From: DATLXH01 sp035576005
Lineage (GTDB): Bacteria; Acidobacteriota; Thermoanaerobaculia; Gp7-AA8
Direction: 5' to 3'
Length of the DNA: 42,110 bases
Assembly: GCA_035576005.1 (NCBI GenBank)
Contig: DATLXH010000011.1
Span: 1 to 42,110 of the forward strand
Part shown: piece by piece, positions 1-8,601 of the stretch
Layout: every line of letters starts with the position of its first letter
Numbering within the stretch: the stretch's first letter is position 1
Made by a program: the position numbers and the translations under genes
The notes under the pieces: generated by a model
Databases searched by the model: none
Told to the model about the DNA's origin: nothing
The model's input: the letters and a program-made list of their open reading frames with translations, nothing else

Positions 1-141
1 TAGCGGCCTGTCTGCTTCGTTGCACGGCAATTTCGCTCCTTGACATAGTGTCGACTATGCCTTCGTCGCAAAATCGCCGTGCGCCTCGCATCCAAGCCAC
101 TCTCCGCCGTCTCACGACAAAGGTCTGTGAGAAATGCGGGC
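1..141. repeat. Long palindromic element, copy 1 (cut by window edge)
   Basis: This is most of a long imperfect palindrome whose complete copy lies at 41634-41817 in the opposite orientation. The centre is CATAGT-gtcg-ACTATG at 44-59, and the right terminus is TGTGAGAAATGCGGGC at 126-141. The left terminus is missing because the window starts inside the arm. The inner arms GCACGGCAATTTCG (22-35) and CAAAATCGCCGTGC (69-82) still pair although their sequence differs from the other copy. The element lies just upstream of the NamZ gene and contains no gene. An ATG at 48 that opens the NamZ frame lies inside the repeat and is not a credible start. Confidence 0.85.
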
Positions 142-224
142 CAGGTAGAATTACTCGATCAATGATGGAAGCTGTGCGTTCGCAGCAAACCATCAGCGAT
201 CGAACCCTGTACAAGGAGACCTTG

Positions 225-1484
225 ATGAGAGCCTTCGCTTCTGCCGTGATTTTCCTCGCTGCCTGCGTGCCCGCGTCGCCTCCCGTCTCAGCTCCGTCGT
301 CGTCTACTGATCAGTTGAGTACTGTGACTACGACGGCCTCCGCGGTGCGACCCGGCATCGAGACGTTCCTCGCCGATGTGCCGCAGGCACTCCGTGGAAA
401 GCGGGTCGGGCTCATAACGAACCATAGCGCAGTCGACCGGGCAGGCACCTCTGACATCGATCTGATCGCGCGACACCCGCAGCTCAAGCTCGTAGCGCTT
501 CTGGCTCCTGAGCACGGGATCCGCGGCACGGCGGAGGCGGGTGACAGGATCGCCGATGAAACGGATAAGAAGACGGGTGTCCCGATCTACTCCCTCTACA
601 CCTCAGAGGATCGCGGACCTACGCCCGAGATGCTCAGGGACGTCGATGTTCTTCTCTATGATCTTCAGGAAGTTGGCGGTCGTACATGGACTTACGTTTC
701 GACCATGGCCCTGTCGATGCAGGCCGCTGTCAGGAAAGGGATCCCCTTTGTCGTTCTTGATCGCCCGAATCCCATCGGGGGAGAGATTGTCGAAGGTGCG
801 CTCCTCGATCCGAAGTTCAAGTCGTTCGTCGGGATGTATCCGATCCCAGCGAGACATGGGATGACCGTCGGTGAGCTAGCCACCCTGTTCAACCAGAAGT
901 ACGGCATCGGTGCCGATCTCATTGTTGCAAAGGTGGCTGGGTGGCAGCGATCTCAATGGTTCGACCAGACCGGCCTGCCGTGGGTGAACCCCTCTCCCAA
1001 TCTCAGATCGCACGCTGCCTTGATGAGCTATCCCGGCACGGTTTACTTCGAAGGAACGACATTGACCGAGGGGCGAGGGACTGATCGCCCTTTCGAGCAG
1101 ATAGGCGCTCCGTGGTTGAACGCGACGAAGGTATCGGGGGTGATGAATGAGAAGCGCATCCCGGGGGTGCGGTTCGAAGCGATCACGATGCCTGTGCTGC
1201 CAACCGCCGCAAAACACAAAGGGCTGACCATTCCCGCGATTCGCTTCGTCATCACCGACCGGCAGTCTTACCGGCCGGTCCGAACATCTCTCCTTCTGAT
1301 CGACGAGATCCGCAGGCAGCATCCGCGCGATTTCGCCTGGACGGCGACGATCGATCGTCTGACGGGCTCCGACAAGGTAAGGCTCGCAATAGAAGGAGGC
1401 CGGCTCCCTGCGCTCCTGGACGAGTGGGACCGCGAAGCGAGGGAGTTCTCCGAGAGCAGCGAGCCTTTCCTTCTCTATCGCTGA
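225..1484 (+). CDS. namZ: NamZ-like exo-beta-N-acetylmuramidase lipoprotein (DUF1343, GH171)
   Basis: The 419-residue product matches the DUF1343/NamZ family, which removes terminal MurNAc from peptidoglycan fragments. Visible family signatures are GKRVGLITNHSAV, LLAPEHGIRG (the conserved PEHG region), DVLLYDLQEVGGRTWTY, VLDRPNPIGG and TTLTEGRGTDRPFE. The N-terminus is a lipoprotein signal with lipobox LAAC (Cys14), so the enzyme probably acts in the periplasm or at the outer membrane. The start ATG225 is chosen because AAGGAG (213-218) precedes it by 6 nt and the signal peptide begins there; upstream in-frame codons fall in a palindromic repeat. It stands alone. In Bacillus subtilis namZ is near nagZ; here a NagZ-like GH3 gene lies at 29317-31020. 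Family is sure; substrate is inferred. Confidence 0.9.
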   Translation: MRAFASAVIFLAACVPASPPVSAPSSSTDQLSTVTTTASAVRPGIETFLADVPQALRGKRVGLITNHSAVDRAGTSDIDLIARHPQLKLVALLAPEHGIRGTAEAGDRIADETDKKTGVPIYSLYTSEDRGPTPEMLRDVDVLLYDLQEVGGRTWTYVSTMALSMQAAVRKGIPFVVLDRPNPIGGEIVEGALLDPKFKSFVGMYPIPARHGMTVGELATLFNQKYGIGADLIVAKVAGWQRSQWFDQTGLPWVNPSPNLRSHAALMSYPGTVYFEGTTLTEGRGTDRPFEQIGAPWLNATKVSGVMNEKRIPGVRFEAITMPVLPTAAKHKGLTIPAIRFVITDRQSYRPVRTSLLLIDEIRRQHPRDFAWTATIDRLTGSDKVRLAIEGGRLPALLDEWDREAREFSESSEPFLLYR

Positions 1485-1582
1485 CCAGTCTCCGTGGCGG
1501 CGTGCCCTGTGCACGATGGCTTGTCGGTAGAATCGTCGACCGCGAACGTCGCGCGAGTATCGACCTCGAGGAGAACACTACA

Positions 1583-1645
1583 ATGCCCGACGTTCCCGCG
1601 TATGCAGTTGCGACCCCAGCTGTCCTCTCGCCCCCCTACAGATAA
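1583..1645 (+). pseudogene. 20-codon ORF resembling the start of a zinc alcohol dehydrogenase
   Basis: A 20-residue frame (MPDVPAYAVATP... to TAA) follows a strong GAGGAG at 1568-1573. Its sequence looks like the N-terminus of NAD(P)-dependent zinc alcohol dehydrogenases, which often begin with a short MP..-AYA segment followed by 'PL.P', but it stops after 20 codons and no dehydrogenase sequence follows. It may be the 5' stump of a deleted gene or a leader peptide for the kinase operon at 1779. The resemblance is short and from memory. The rest of the 1485-1778 gap shows nothing else recognisable. Confidence 0.3.
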
Positions 1646-1778
1646 GCGAGGCATTGAAAAACGCCGACAGGGCCGGTCAGCGGCTTACTCCTTGCAGTCA
1701 CCGGATGCACTCTTCTTCCACCTTTGACTTCCCTCGTCTTGCGATCGCGTATAGTTGAGCACCAGGAGGCGATCCCTT

Positions 1779-4211
1779 TTGACCCAGCCGCTCGGTTCCA
1801 CGTCCCCTGAAGTTCCCCCAGCCGGAGTAGGGACGATGCGCCCACTCGTAGCCGACATCCAGAATTTTGCTCAGGATGTCTTCGACACCGTGCGCGAGCC
1901 GCTGATTATTCTCGATGTCGCACTCCGTGTGCGCTCAGCCAACTCCGCGTTTTACCGCACGTTCCGTGTATCACCCTCCGAGACGGAAGGACGTCTTATC
2001 TACGACCTCGGAAATGGTCAGTGGGGACCTACGGCACTCCGGACTCTTCTCGAGGACATCGTGCCGAGAAGCTCGGTCTTCAATGATTTCGTCCTCGAGC
2101 ACGACTTCCCTGAGATCGGTCGGCGCATCATGCTGCTCAACGCCCGAAAACTGCACGCGGAGCTCGTCCTGCTTGCGATGGAAGACGTGACCGAACGGCG
2201 ACGCTCGCAGCAACTTCTCGAACAGATTGAGTCCTATGCGCAGGATGTCGTTGATACGGTCCGCGAGCCGCTCCTGATCCTCGACAGCAGCCTCCGTGTC
2301 CACTCCGCGAACCGCGCCTTCTATCTCACCTTTCACGTCTCCTCGGAGGAAACCGAGAATCAGCTGATCTACGAGCTGGGTAATGGGCAGTGGGACATCC
2401 CCGATCTCCGCACGCTCCTCGAGGACATCGTACCGATGAGCTCGGTCTTCAACGACTTCGAGCTCGAACACGATTTCCCCGTCATCGGCCGTCGTGTGAT
2501 GTTGCTCAACGCCCGGAAGCTTCGGCAGGGGAGCCACGCCGAGCTTCTGGTTCTTGCGATGGAAGATGTCACCGAGCGCCGGCGCGTTGAGGCCGAGGTC
2601 GCCAAGGCGAAGGAAGCGGCTGAGACTGCGAACCGAACGAAGAGTCTGTTCGTTGCGAACATGAGTCACGAGCTCAGAACACCACTGAACGCCATTCTCG
2701 GTTTCTCGGAAATGTTGCAGGAAGAGGCCGTCGAGCGGAATCTGCAGGACTTCGACATGGACCTGCAGAAGATTTCGACTGCAGGCCGGCATCTGCTCGG
2801 ACTGATCAACGACATTCTCGACCTCTCGAAAATCGAGGCGGGGAAGATGGAGCTGCACCTCGAGACTTTCGATATCCCGTCACTCATCTCCGAGGTTTCA
2901 ACGCAGATAGAGGCGCAGGTTGAAAAAAATGGCAACACCCTCGAGATCAATTGTCCACCCGATATCGGTCTCATGCGCGCCGATCTGAGCAAGGTTCGGC
3001 AGGGATTGTTCAACCTGGTGTCGAACGCCGCGAAGTTCACCCACAATGGACGGGTGTCAATTGAAGTCGTGCGAGAAGTCAGGGAAGGCGTCGACTGGAT
3101 CATTTTTTCGGTAACTGACAGCGGTATCGGACTCAGCTCCGAACAGATCGTCAGACTTTTTCAGGCATTCACCCAGGCCGATGCTTCTACCACGCGGAAG
3201 TTCGGCGGCACTGGTCTCGGTCTGGCCCTCACGCGCCGCTTCTGTCAGATGATGGCTGGTGACGTCACGGTACACAGTGTCCCAGGCGAAGGAAGCGTCT
3301 TTACCATCCTGCTCCCCGCCACAGTTGTCGAGCAGGCTGGCGATTTGTCCAATTCATCCGACATTGAGAGCCAGGCACCTTCGGACGTTTCGGACGTAGC
3401 ACTCCCGGAACAGAACCAGCCGCTCCCTCCGGTCCGTACCTGTGTACTGGTCATCGATGACGACTCGTTACAACGCGATCTGATGCAGCGCTACCTGCTC
3501 AAGGAAGGATATGTTGTCCGAACCGCGTCAGGCGGGGCAGAGGGCTTGCGACTTGCCCGGCAGTTATTGCCTGCGGCCATCACCCTCGACGTGATGATGC
3601 CTGAGATGGACGGGTGGACCGTCCTCACGGCGCTCAAGGGTGACCTGACCTTGCGCGACATTCCGGTTATCATGGTTACGATGGTGGATGATCCGGAGCG
3701 AGGATTCACGCTTGGCGCAGCAGATTACGCAACCAAGCCGGTCAGCCGTAAGCGACTCTCGGTGATCCTCAAAAAGTATACCTGTCTGAGGCCGCCGTGC
3801 CCGGTGCTGGTGATCGACGATGACGCGGCGACCCGCACTGCGACGCGGGCCATGATGGAAAAAGAAGGCTGGGCTGTCTCCGAGGCCTCGAACGGAGTCG
3901 AAGGGCTCAAGCACATGGAGAAGGAGCGACCGAGCCTGATCTTCCTTGATTTGATGATGCCGGAGATGGACGGGTTCGAATTCGCGGCCGAGGTGAGACG
4001 CCATCCTGAATGGCGATCGATCCCGATCGTTGTCGTAACCGCTCAGGACCTTAGCAACGACGATCGGCGTCGCCTCAGCGGTCACGTCGAGAGTATTGTA
4101 CGGAAGCGCGGAGATTCGCGCGATTCCCTGCTGGCGCAGGTTCGTGATCTGCTCGAGGGAAGCAGCGCCGCGCGGCGCGGACACAGCACCAGTGAGGCAC
4201 CAGTAGGATGA
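1779..4211 (+). CDS. Hybrid sensor histidine kinase: PAS-PAS-HisKA-HATPase-REC-REC
   Basis: The 810-residue protein has two tandem PAS-type domains (about 15-125 and 135-255) so alike that they must be an internal duplication: both carry DTVREPL-ILD, LRTLLEDIVP and IGRR-MLLNARKL. Then come HisKA with MSHELRTPLN (His297), HATPase_c with a DSGIGL box and GGTGLGLAL, and two receivers with acceptor aspartates at 604 and 724 (both in a D-MMPEMDG context). No membrane segment is visible, so it is probably cytosolic. TTG1779 is preferred because AGGAGG (1764-1769) lies 9 nt upstream; an in-frame TTG at 1755 lies before that site. The stop overlaps the next gene (ATGA), implying translational coupling. 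The second receiver lacks the usual KP after its lysine region (IVRKRG). The signal sensed is unknown. Confidence 0.9.
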   Translation: MTQPLGSTSPEVPPAGVGTMRPLVADIQNFAQDVFDTVREPLIILDVALRVRSANSAFYRTFRVSPSETEGRLIYDLGNGQWGPTALRTLLEDIVPRSSVFNDFVLEHDFPEIGRRIMLLNARKLHAELVLLAMEDVTERRRSQQLLEQIESYAQDVVDTVREPLLILDSSLRVHSANRAFYLTFHVSSEETENQLIYELGNGQWDIPDLRTLLEDIVPMSSVFNDFELEHDFPVIGRRVMLLNARKLRQGSHAELLVLAMEDVTERRRVEAEVAKAKEAAETANRTKSLFVANMSHELRTPLNAILGFSEMLQEEAVERNLQDFDMDLQKISTAGRHLLGLINDILDLSKIEAGKMELHLETFDIPSLISEVSTQIEAQVEKNGNTLEINCPPDIGLMRADLSKVRQGLFNLVSNAAKFTHNGRVSIEVVREVREGVDWIIFSVTDSGIGLSSEQIVRLFQAFTQADASTTRKFGGTGLGLALTRRFCQMMAGDVTVHSVPGEGSVFTILLPATVVEQAGDLSNSSDIESQAPSDVSDVALPEQNQPLPPVRTCVLVIDDDSLQRDLMQRYLLKEGYVVRTASGGAEGLRLARQLLPAAITLDVMMPEMDGWTVLTALKGDLTLRDIPVIMVTMVDDPERGFTLGAADYATKPVSRKRLSVILKKYTCLRPPCPVLVIDDDAATRTATRAMMEKEGWAVSEASNGVEGLKHMEKERPSLIFLDLMMPEMDGFEFAAEVRRHPEWRSIPIVVVTAQDLSNDDRRRLSGHVESIVRKRGDSRDSLLAQVRDLLEGSSAARRGHSTSEAPVG

Positions 4212-4591
4212 GCACAATTCTTATCGTGGAAGACAATGAGATGAACCGCGACATGTTGTCGCGGAGACTCGAGCGGACGGGCTATACGGTACTCATTGCT
4301 GTCGATGGAGAAATGGGAATCGAAATTGCGCGAACCAGTGCTCCTGATCTCATTCTGATGGACATGAGCCTGCCGATCGTTGACGGTTGGGAGGCTACAC
4401 GCCGGATCAAGGCGGACGACGAGCTCAAGCGGATCCCTGTCATTGCCCTGACCGCGCATGCGATGGCGAGCGATCGTGAGAAGGCGCTCGAGGCCGGCTG
4501 CGATGACTACGACACGAAGCCGATCGAGTTTCCCCGCCTGCTTGGGAAAATGGAGGCCTTGCTCCCGCGCGCGTCAGAGTCCTCTTCATGA
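4208..4591 (+). CDS. Single-domain response regulator (CheY/DivK-like)
   Basis: This is a 127-residue stand-alone receiver. It has the acidic pair in LIVEDN, acceptor Asp52 in LILMDMSLP, the Thr of IALTAHA, and Lys-Pro in DTKPIE. There is no output domain, so it can only pass phosphate on or bind a partner. It overlaps both neighbours by 4 nt (ATGA at 4208-4211 and 4588-4591), placing it in one operon with two hybrid kinases. By analogy with multistep phosphorelays it is probably a diffusible receiver shuttling phosphate between them, which is inference. Family assignment is sure. Confidence 0.93.
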   Translation: MSTILIVEDNEMNRDMLSRRLERTGYTVLIAVDGEMGIEIARTSAPDLILMDMSLPIVDGWEATRRIKADDELKRIPVIALTAHAMASDREKALEAGCDDYDTKPIEFPRLLGKMEALLPRASESSS

Positions 4592-6033
4592 GTGCTCGCT
4601 CAGAGTCGGACTCCGACTCTGCCGCGTCTCCCGCGAAGACGACTCTTCCCTCACATCTCCTGCATGATCTCCGGAGTCCTCTGAACCAGATCATCGGTTA
4701 CTCGGAGATGCTGAGTGAAGAAGTTGACGGTGAGCCCAGCGAGAGCCTGGTCGCGGATCTCGATAAGATTCGAGCAGCGGGGCACCGAATCCTCGCGCTG
4801 ATCGATCATCACTTCGTCTCCGATACAGAGCTTTCCAGGGCGATCCCGACTGATGAAAATGAGGAAGTCGCAGCGCCCGACTCCTCACTGCTGAAACAGC
4901 GACCTCCACTCGAGCCGGGCCACCTTCTGGTGGTGGACGATGATCCGAGCAATCGCGATGTGCTGTCGCGCCGATTGCGGCGAGAAGGTCATGTTGTTGA
5001 GGCAGCAGGCAGCGGGCGGGATGCCCTGGAGTGCGTACGCAACACTGCTTTCGACCTTGTTCTACTCGACATCATGATGCCGGAGATGGACGGATACGAA
5101 GTTCTCAGACTCATGAAGGCAGACGAACGGCTCCATCACATCCCCGTCATCATGATCTCGGCCCTCAACGAGGAGCAGTCAGTCGTGCGCTGCATCGAGG
5201 CGGGTGCCGAAGACTACCTGACCAAGCCGTTCAATCCGACTTTACTCAGAGCACGCATCGGAGCATGCCTCGAAAAGAAGCGGGGACGTGACCGGGAAAC
5301 CTTGCTCTTTGATCAACTCGGTGAGAACTACAAGCGGTTGCAGGTGGTTGAGGAGCTGCGGGACGATATGCGGAACATGATCGTCCACGATCTGCGCACC
5401 CCCCTGACCGCTGTGATTCTCGGCGTCGACATGCTTGAAAAACATGGCGATCTCAACCCGGCGCAGCGCGAAATGATGGCCATTGCTGCCGGCGGCGGCA
5501 AGACGCTTCTCGGCATGGTCAACGACCTGCTCGACGTGGAGAAAATGGCCTCATCGTCTACGAAGCTCCAGTACGAAGAGTTGTCGCCCGACTCGCTGGT
5601 CGCTGGCGCGATCGAGCAGGTTTGCTCGCTCGCAGAAGGTAGCGATACCAGGCTCGTCAGCGACGTCACTCCCGGGCTCCCTTTCCTCCAGGGAGATGAG
5701 AACAAGTTGAGCCGCACTCTGGTCAACCTCATCGCGAACGCAATCAAATTCACGCCATCCGGAAGTGTCACCATCTCAGTATTCATGGAGGGCGACGATT
5801 TCATGCGTTTTGCGGTCCGCGATACCGGTGAAGGGATCCCGCCGGAAGCCTTTGAGCGGATCTTCGAGAAGTTCGGTCAGGTCGGATCGAGCAAGAAAGT
5901 CGGTACCGGTCTCGGCCTGGCGTTCTGCAAGCTCGCTGTAGAGGCACACGGCGGTCGCATTAAAGTGGAAAGCACGCCGGGAGTCGGGAGCACCTTCTCC
6001 TTCACGATTCCGCTTCTCGCTCGCGATCAGTGA
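4588..6033 (+). CDS. Hybrid histidine kinase with DHp-REC-DHp-HATPase order
   Basis: The 481-residue protein starts with an isolated HisKA-like segment, LLHDLRSPLNQIIGYSEML (His26), that has no ATPase domain behind it. A receiver follows (about 112-230; Asp162 in LLDIMMPEMDG; Lys in LTKPFNP), then a second HisKA with IVHDLRTPLT (His268) and a complete HATPase_c (N box in LVNLIANAIKF, then DTGEGIP and GTGLGLAF). No membrane segment is seen. It is the third gene of the coupled operon, starting inside the stop of the receiver gene. The first DHp could be a phosphotransfer or dimerisation module. The order REC before kinase resembles response-regulator-initiated kinases; the extra N-terminal DHp is unusual. 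Confidence 0.88.
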   Translation: MSARSESDSDSAASPAKTTLPSHLLHDLRSPLNQIIGYSEMLSEEVDGEPSESLVADLDKIRAAGHRILALIDHHFVSDTELSRAIPTDENEEVAAPDSSLLKQRPPLEPGHLLVVDDDPSNRDVLSRRLRREGHVVEAAGSGRDALECVRNTAFDLVLLDIMMPEMDGYEVLRLMKADERLHHIPVIMISALNEEQSVVRCIEAGAEDYLTKPFNPTLLRARIGACLEKKRGRDRETLLFDQLGENYKRLQVVEELRDDMRNMIVHDLRTPLTAVILGVDMLEKHGDLNPAQREMMAIAAGGGKTLLGMVNDLLDVEKMASSSTKLQYEELSPDSLVAGAIEQVCSLAEGSDTRLVSDVTPGLPFLQGDENKLSRTLVNLIANAIKFTPSGSVTISVFMEGDDFMRFAVRDTGEGIPPEAFERIFEKFGQVGSSKKVGTGLGLAFCKLAVEAHGGRIKVESTPGVGSTFSFTIPLLARDQ

Positions 6034-6120
6034 GTTGCTGGTGGGAGAGGGATGTGAGTCTCGCGGGATTACGCCGAAAACTGAGGGTTGTCGGGACGAC
6101 ACCTCGTTGCGTTCTCTTAG

Positions 6121-6660
6121 TCAACGCCGGCGTTCTTTCTCCTTCCACAGGCCTCGGCGGTCGCTGCGTGCCTCGCGCTCATACCGCGCGAACAGCTCCT
6201 TGTCGCGATAGCGGAATCGGCGGTAACTTTCGCCATAGCCCTGTCTGATGATCTCGCCATTCACCAGAAGGCAGTCGCGTGCGCGATAGACATACGCGAG
6301 CTGGCGACCATGCTTGTCTGTCGTGCCTTGCGCTGGATCAAATTCCACGTAAACGGACTGACCCGCGAGCAGCGACTGCACGAAAGCCTTCGAGCGGTCG
6401 CCACCCGGTTCCGACCGTTTGTAGGGACCGTCGACCTCCGGGGCATCGACACCGACCAGTCGTACGGTCGACGGTTTCTGTCCCTCCCGTCGGATCACGA
6501 TGGTGTCTCCATCGCTCACCCGAACAACGACGTGCGCACCGTCACGCCCTTTAGCGCAGCGAGTGCCGGACGGAGCCGAGGTCGTTTCCGCGCCGAGCGA
6601 GCCATCGCCACAATGGATGGAGAACATCAGGAGAGCAGCGAGAAAGATCAAACGTGTCAT
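6121..6660 (-). CDS. Exported thermonuclease-like nuclease (SNase family)
   Basis: The 179-residue protein has a hydrophobic N-terminus (MTRLIFLAALLMFSIHC) and one staphylococcal-nuclease domain. The catalytic pattern is complete: Asp-rich VSDGDT (49-53), VRLVGVDAPE with Arg67, Asp72 and Glu75, and DKHGRQLAYVY with Arg119, matching Arg35/Asp40/Glu43/Arg87 of the staphylococcal enzyme. It would cleave DNA or RNA outside the cytoplasm. The Cys17 context (SIHC) is a poor lipobox, so secretion may be by signal peptidase I. The start at 6660 is chosen for the signal peptide; a longer in-frame start at 6744 would bury it. No clear Shine-Dalgarno sequence is seen. Confidence 0.85.
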   Translation of the reverse strand: MTRLIFLAALLMFSIHCGDGSLGAETTSAPSGTRCAKGRDGAHVVVRVSDGDTIVIRREGQKPSTVRLVGVDAPEVDGPYKRSEPGGDRSKAFVQSLLAGQSVYVEFDPAQGTTDKHGRQLAYVYRARDCLLVNGEIIRQGYGESYRRFRYRDKELFARYEREARSDRRGLWKEKERRR

Positions 6661-6768
6661 CGGACAGAGATGATACGGCGTCCGGGCCTGACCCGCCGGC
6701 AAAGGGGTGAGGGCGACGGCGCGCGACGGCGCAACGCCGGACATTGGAATGTAAAGCCACAGTGGCTA

Positions 6769-8163
6769 TTACGGACACTCCAGAGCCGGTCCCGCTTTCC
6801 CCGTGAAGCTGCGAATCACAACCTGTGGGGAGGCGCCGCTCCACCAGTTCCACAGGACGTCGTGGAACGAATACGGAACGGCGTTCTGGGTGACCTTCAC
6901 GTTGAAGAAGGCGCGGTTGCTCGTGAAAGACTCGTGGTCGCCGCACTGGGGGCCGAAGACGGCAACTGGTCTGCCTCCGGCAGATGTGGGTCCCTCCTCA
7001 GCTCGACTGAAGATTGTTGGGAAGTTACGGAGATCGGATTCCATGAGCCGACCGAAATTCAGGGCCGAGCCAAGCCCGGCCTCCACGAAGTTCCCGCTGA
7101 TGAGCTGGTCCTGAAGATCTTGCCGCGCGAAAAGCTCCGACGACAAATGATGTGCGAAAAGATGCTCGCCATCCGAACAGCGCCATTCAGTTCCAGGGGC
7201 GTTGGTCTGGTGCCATGCCATGCAACTCTGGTCGCGCTCCGAACCCCAGGTGTCGACTACAGTGGAGATATATCGCGTATTGAACACTCCTTCGTAGGAG
7301 CACTGTCGCGGATCGGAAGCGCAGAAGCTGCTGGTCGAGAAGTCGAGCTTCGAGGAATCAGGGCCAAAGCTCGCATCGACTGCAGCCCGGTAGATCAACG
7401 GGCAGGCTGACGTTCCACTGCAGCGGATGTTATTCGCCCTGAGAATGCCCCCGAGCTTATCGGTATTGTTCCGAACGCCTCCTCCTCCGGCTGATGATCC
7501 CCCGAACAGGACTTCAGTTGCCTCGTCGAGATCGGGGAGCAGCGGAGTAGTCGACAGGCCGGCCTTTACGCTACGCACTCTGCCGCCACTCGTTTTGCGT
7601 AGCGTATCGACGACGGCCTCGATGATTTTGCTGCCGCGGAAATGAATATCGAAATCCACCGCAGTTCCTGAGCTGTTCGACGCCGAGAGGCGGTTCAGCT
7701 TGTTGCCGGCCCAGTTGTCTGAACTGCAGTAGTAAATGAGAACATGGTTCCAGGTTCCGAATCGATTCGACTCTCTTCTGTCGAAGATGCCGGTTCCGTT
7801 GATTCCGGGCTTCGAGAGTGAGGTGGACATCTTGTCCATTCCGAAGTTCGTTCCGGCACTGCACCAGCGGTTCGCGCACTCCTGACCGCTTCCGCAGCCA
7901 CCGCCGCCCTGGAGGAAGATGACCCACTTGTCGCGGTCTTCCTCTCGCGTGTATCGGCTGGCGTAGAAGATCCCTGGTGTGGAATCGTTGCAGAGAGCGG
8001 CAGGGTAGCGGCGGCTGTCGATGACGACGCGTTGCATATCTGTGCCGGCGCCGAGGCCCCCCGCCTCGCCGGGCCTGCCGCAGGTCACGGTTTTGTCGAG
8101 CGTCGCAGCGGAGACGGCCGTCGCGATGAGTGTGAGAAAAGTCGCCGTGATGGTTCGAATCAT
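6769..8163 (-). CDS. Secreted pectin acetylesterase / Notum-like carboxylesterase
   Basis: The 464-residue protein has a clear Sec signal (MIRTITATFLTLIATAVSAA). It then shows the hallmarks of the PAE/Notum alpha/beta-hydrolase family: an oxyanion-loop-like FLQGGGGC (83-90), the nucleophile elbow FGGSSAGGGG with Ser224, and a C-terminal catalytic His410 in CGDHESF. About 14 cysteines suggest disulphides and an extracytoplasmic location. A Shine-Dalgarno AAGGAAA lies just upstream of the ATG. Plant members deacetylate pectin and animal Notum removes lipid from Wnt; the substrate of bacterial members is not inferable from sequence. Family is sure, substrate unknown. Confidence 0.85.
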   Translation of the reverse strand: MIRTITATFLTLIATAVSAATLDKTVTCGRPGEAGGLGAGTDMQRVVIDSRRYPAALCNDSTPGIFYASRYTREEDRDKWVIFLQGGGGCGSGQECANRWCSAGTNFGMDKMSTSLSKPGINGTGIFDRRESNRFGTWNHVLIYYCSSDNWAGNKLNRLSASNSSGTAVDFDIHFRGSKIIEAVVDTLRKTSGGRVRSVKAGLSTTPLLPDLDEATEVLFGGSSAGGGGVRNNTDKLGGILRANNIRCSGTSACPLIYRAAVDASFGPDSSKLDFSTSSFCASDPRQCSYEGVFNTRYISTVVDTWGSERDQSCMAWHQTNAPGTEWRCSDGEHLFAHHLSSELFARQDLQDQLISGNFVEAGLGSALNFGRLMESDLRNFPTIFSRAEEGPTSAGGRPVAVFGPQCGDHESFTSNRAFFNVKVTQNAVPYSFHDVLWNWWSGASPQVVIRSFTGKAGPALECP

Positions 8164-8411
8164 CGAGTTTCCTTGTTGGTCACAAACCTTGGAAAGACAG
8201 GGGCGTTCAGTAATCAGATTACACTCGATCAGACTCCAGCCCTCGGTCAGCTGCTTACATCGTTGGCCACCCTCGGGCTTCAGGTGCTGGACCGGCTCAT
8301 GCTACTGAGCAGTTGCACATCAACGAGTTTCTCTTCATTCGAAACTCCGATGGATGGTCGAGGGACCGCCTGTGGGGCGGCGGGGCTCGAAATCGGCTAC
8401 GACCGAAGCGA

Positions 8412-8601
8412 TCAGGGCCTCGGCTGGAAATGATCCTCGGCTGACGACACGGGAAGATAGTTCGAGTCGCCCAGATAGTGGAGCGTGAGATGGTACGAGC
8501 GCTTCTGCACAGTCAGCGAAGGGCGGCCGTTCTGCAGCAGTGCCTCGCCCAGAGATCCGTGCTTGTCGACGAACGACACGGTGCCGGTCGGTGTGCCATC
8601 G
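8412..8601 (-). pseudogene. 3' stump of a bacterial Ig-like repeat protein
   Basis: Read on the minus strand, this stretch encodes about 63 residues ending in TGA, with no start codon. It contains GTPTGTVSFVD, LGEALLQNGRPSLTV and LHYLGDSNYLPVSS, the pattern of Ig-like domains (Big_3/Ig_3 type: G-TV-F-D ... LG-A-L-NG-A-LT ... Y-GD-NY--S-S). The frame is cut at its 5' side exactly where the palindromic repeat beginning GAGCCGCG (8602) starts. No other Ig-like sequence lies beyond that repeat, so the rest of the gene was lost. The neighbouring 8164-8411 holds the promoter region of the esterase gene and nothing else recognisable. Confidence 0.6.

Noticed and set aside
48..224. N-terminal extension of the NamZ gene from ATG48
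   Set aside because: It lies in the palindromic repeat, and a Shine-Dalgarno site plus lipoprotein signal begin at 225.
6310..7410. Long plus-strand frame across the nuclease and esterase genes
   Set aside because: It is antisense to two genes with clear catalytic motifs; its translation shows no family and is arginine-rich shadow sequence.
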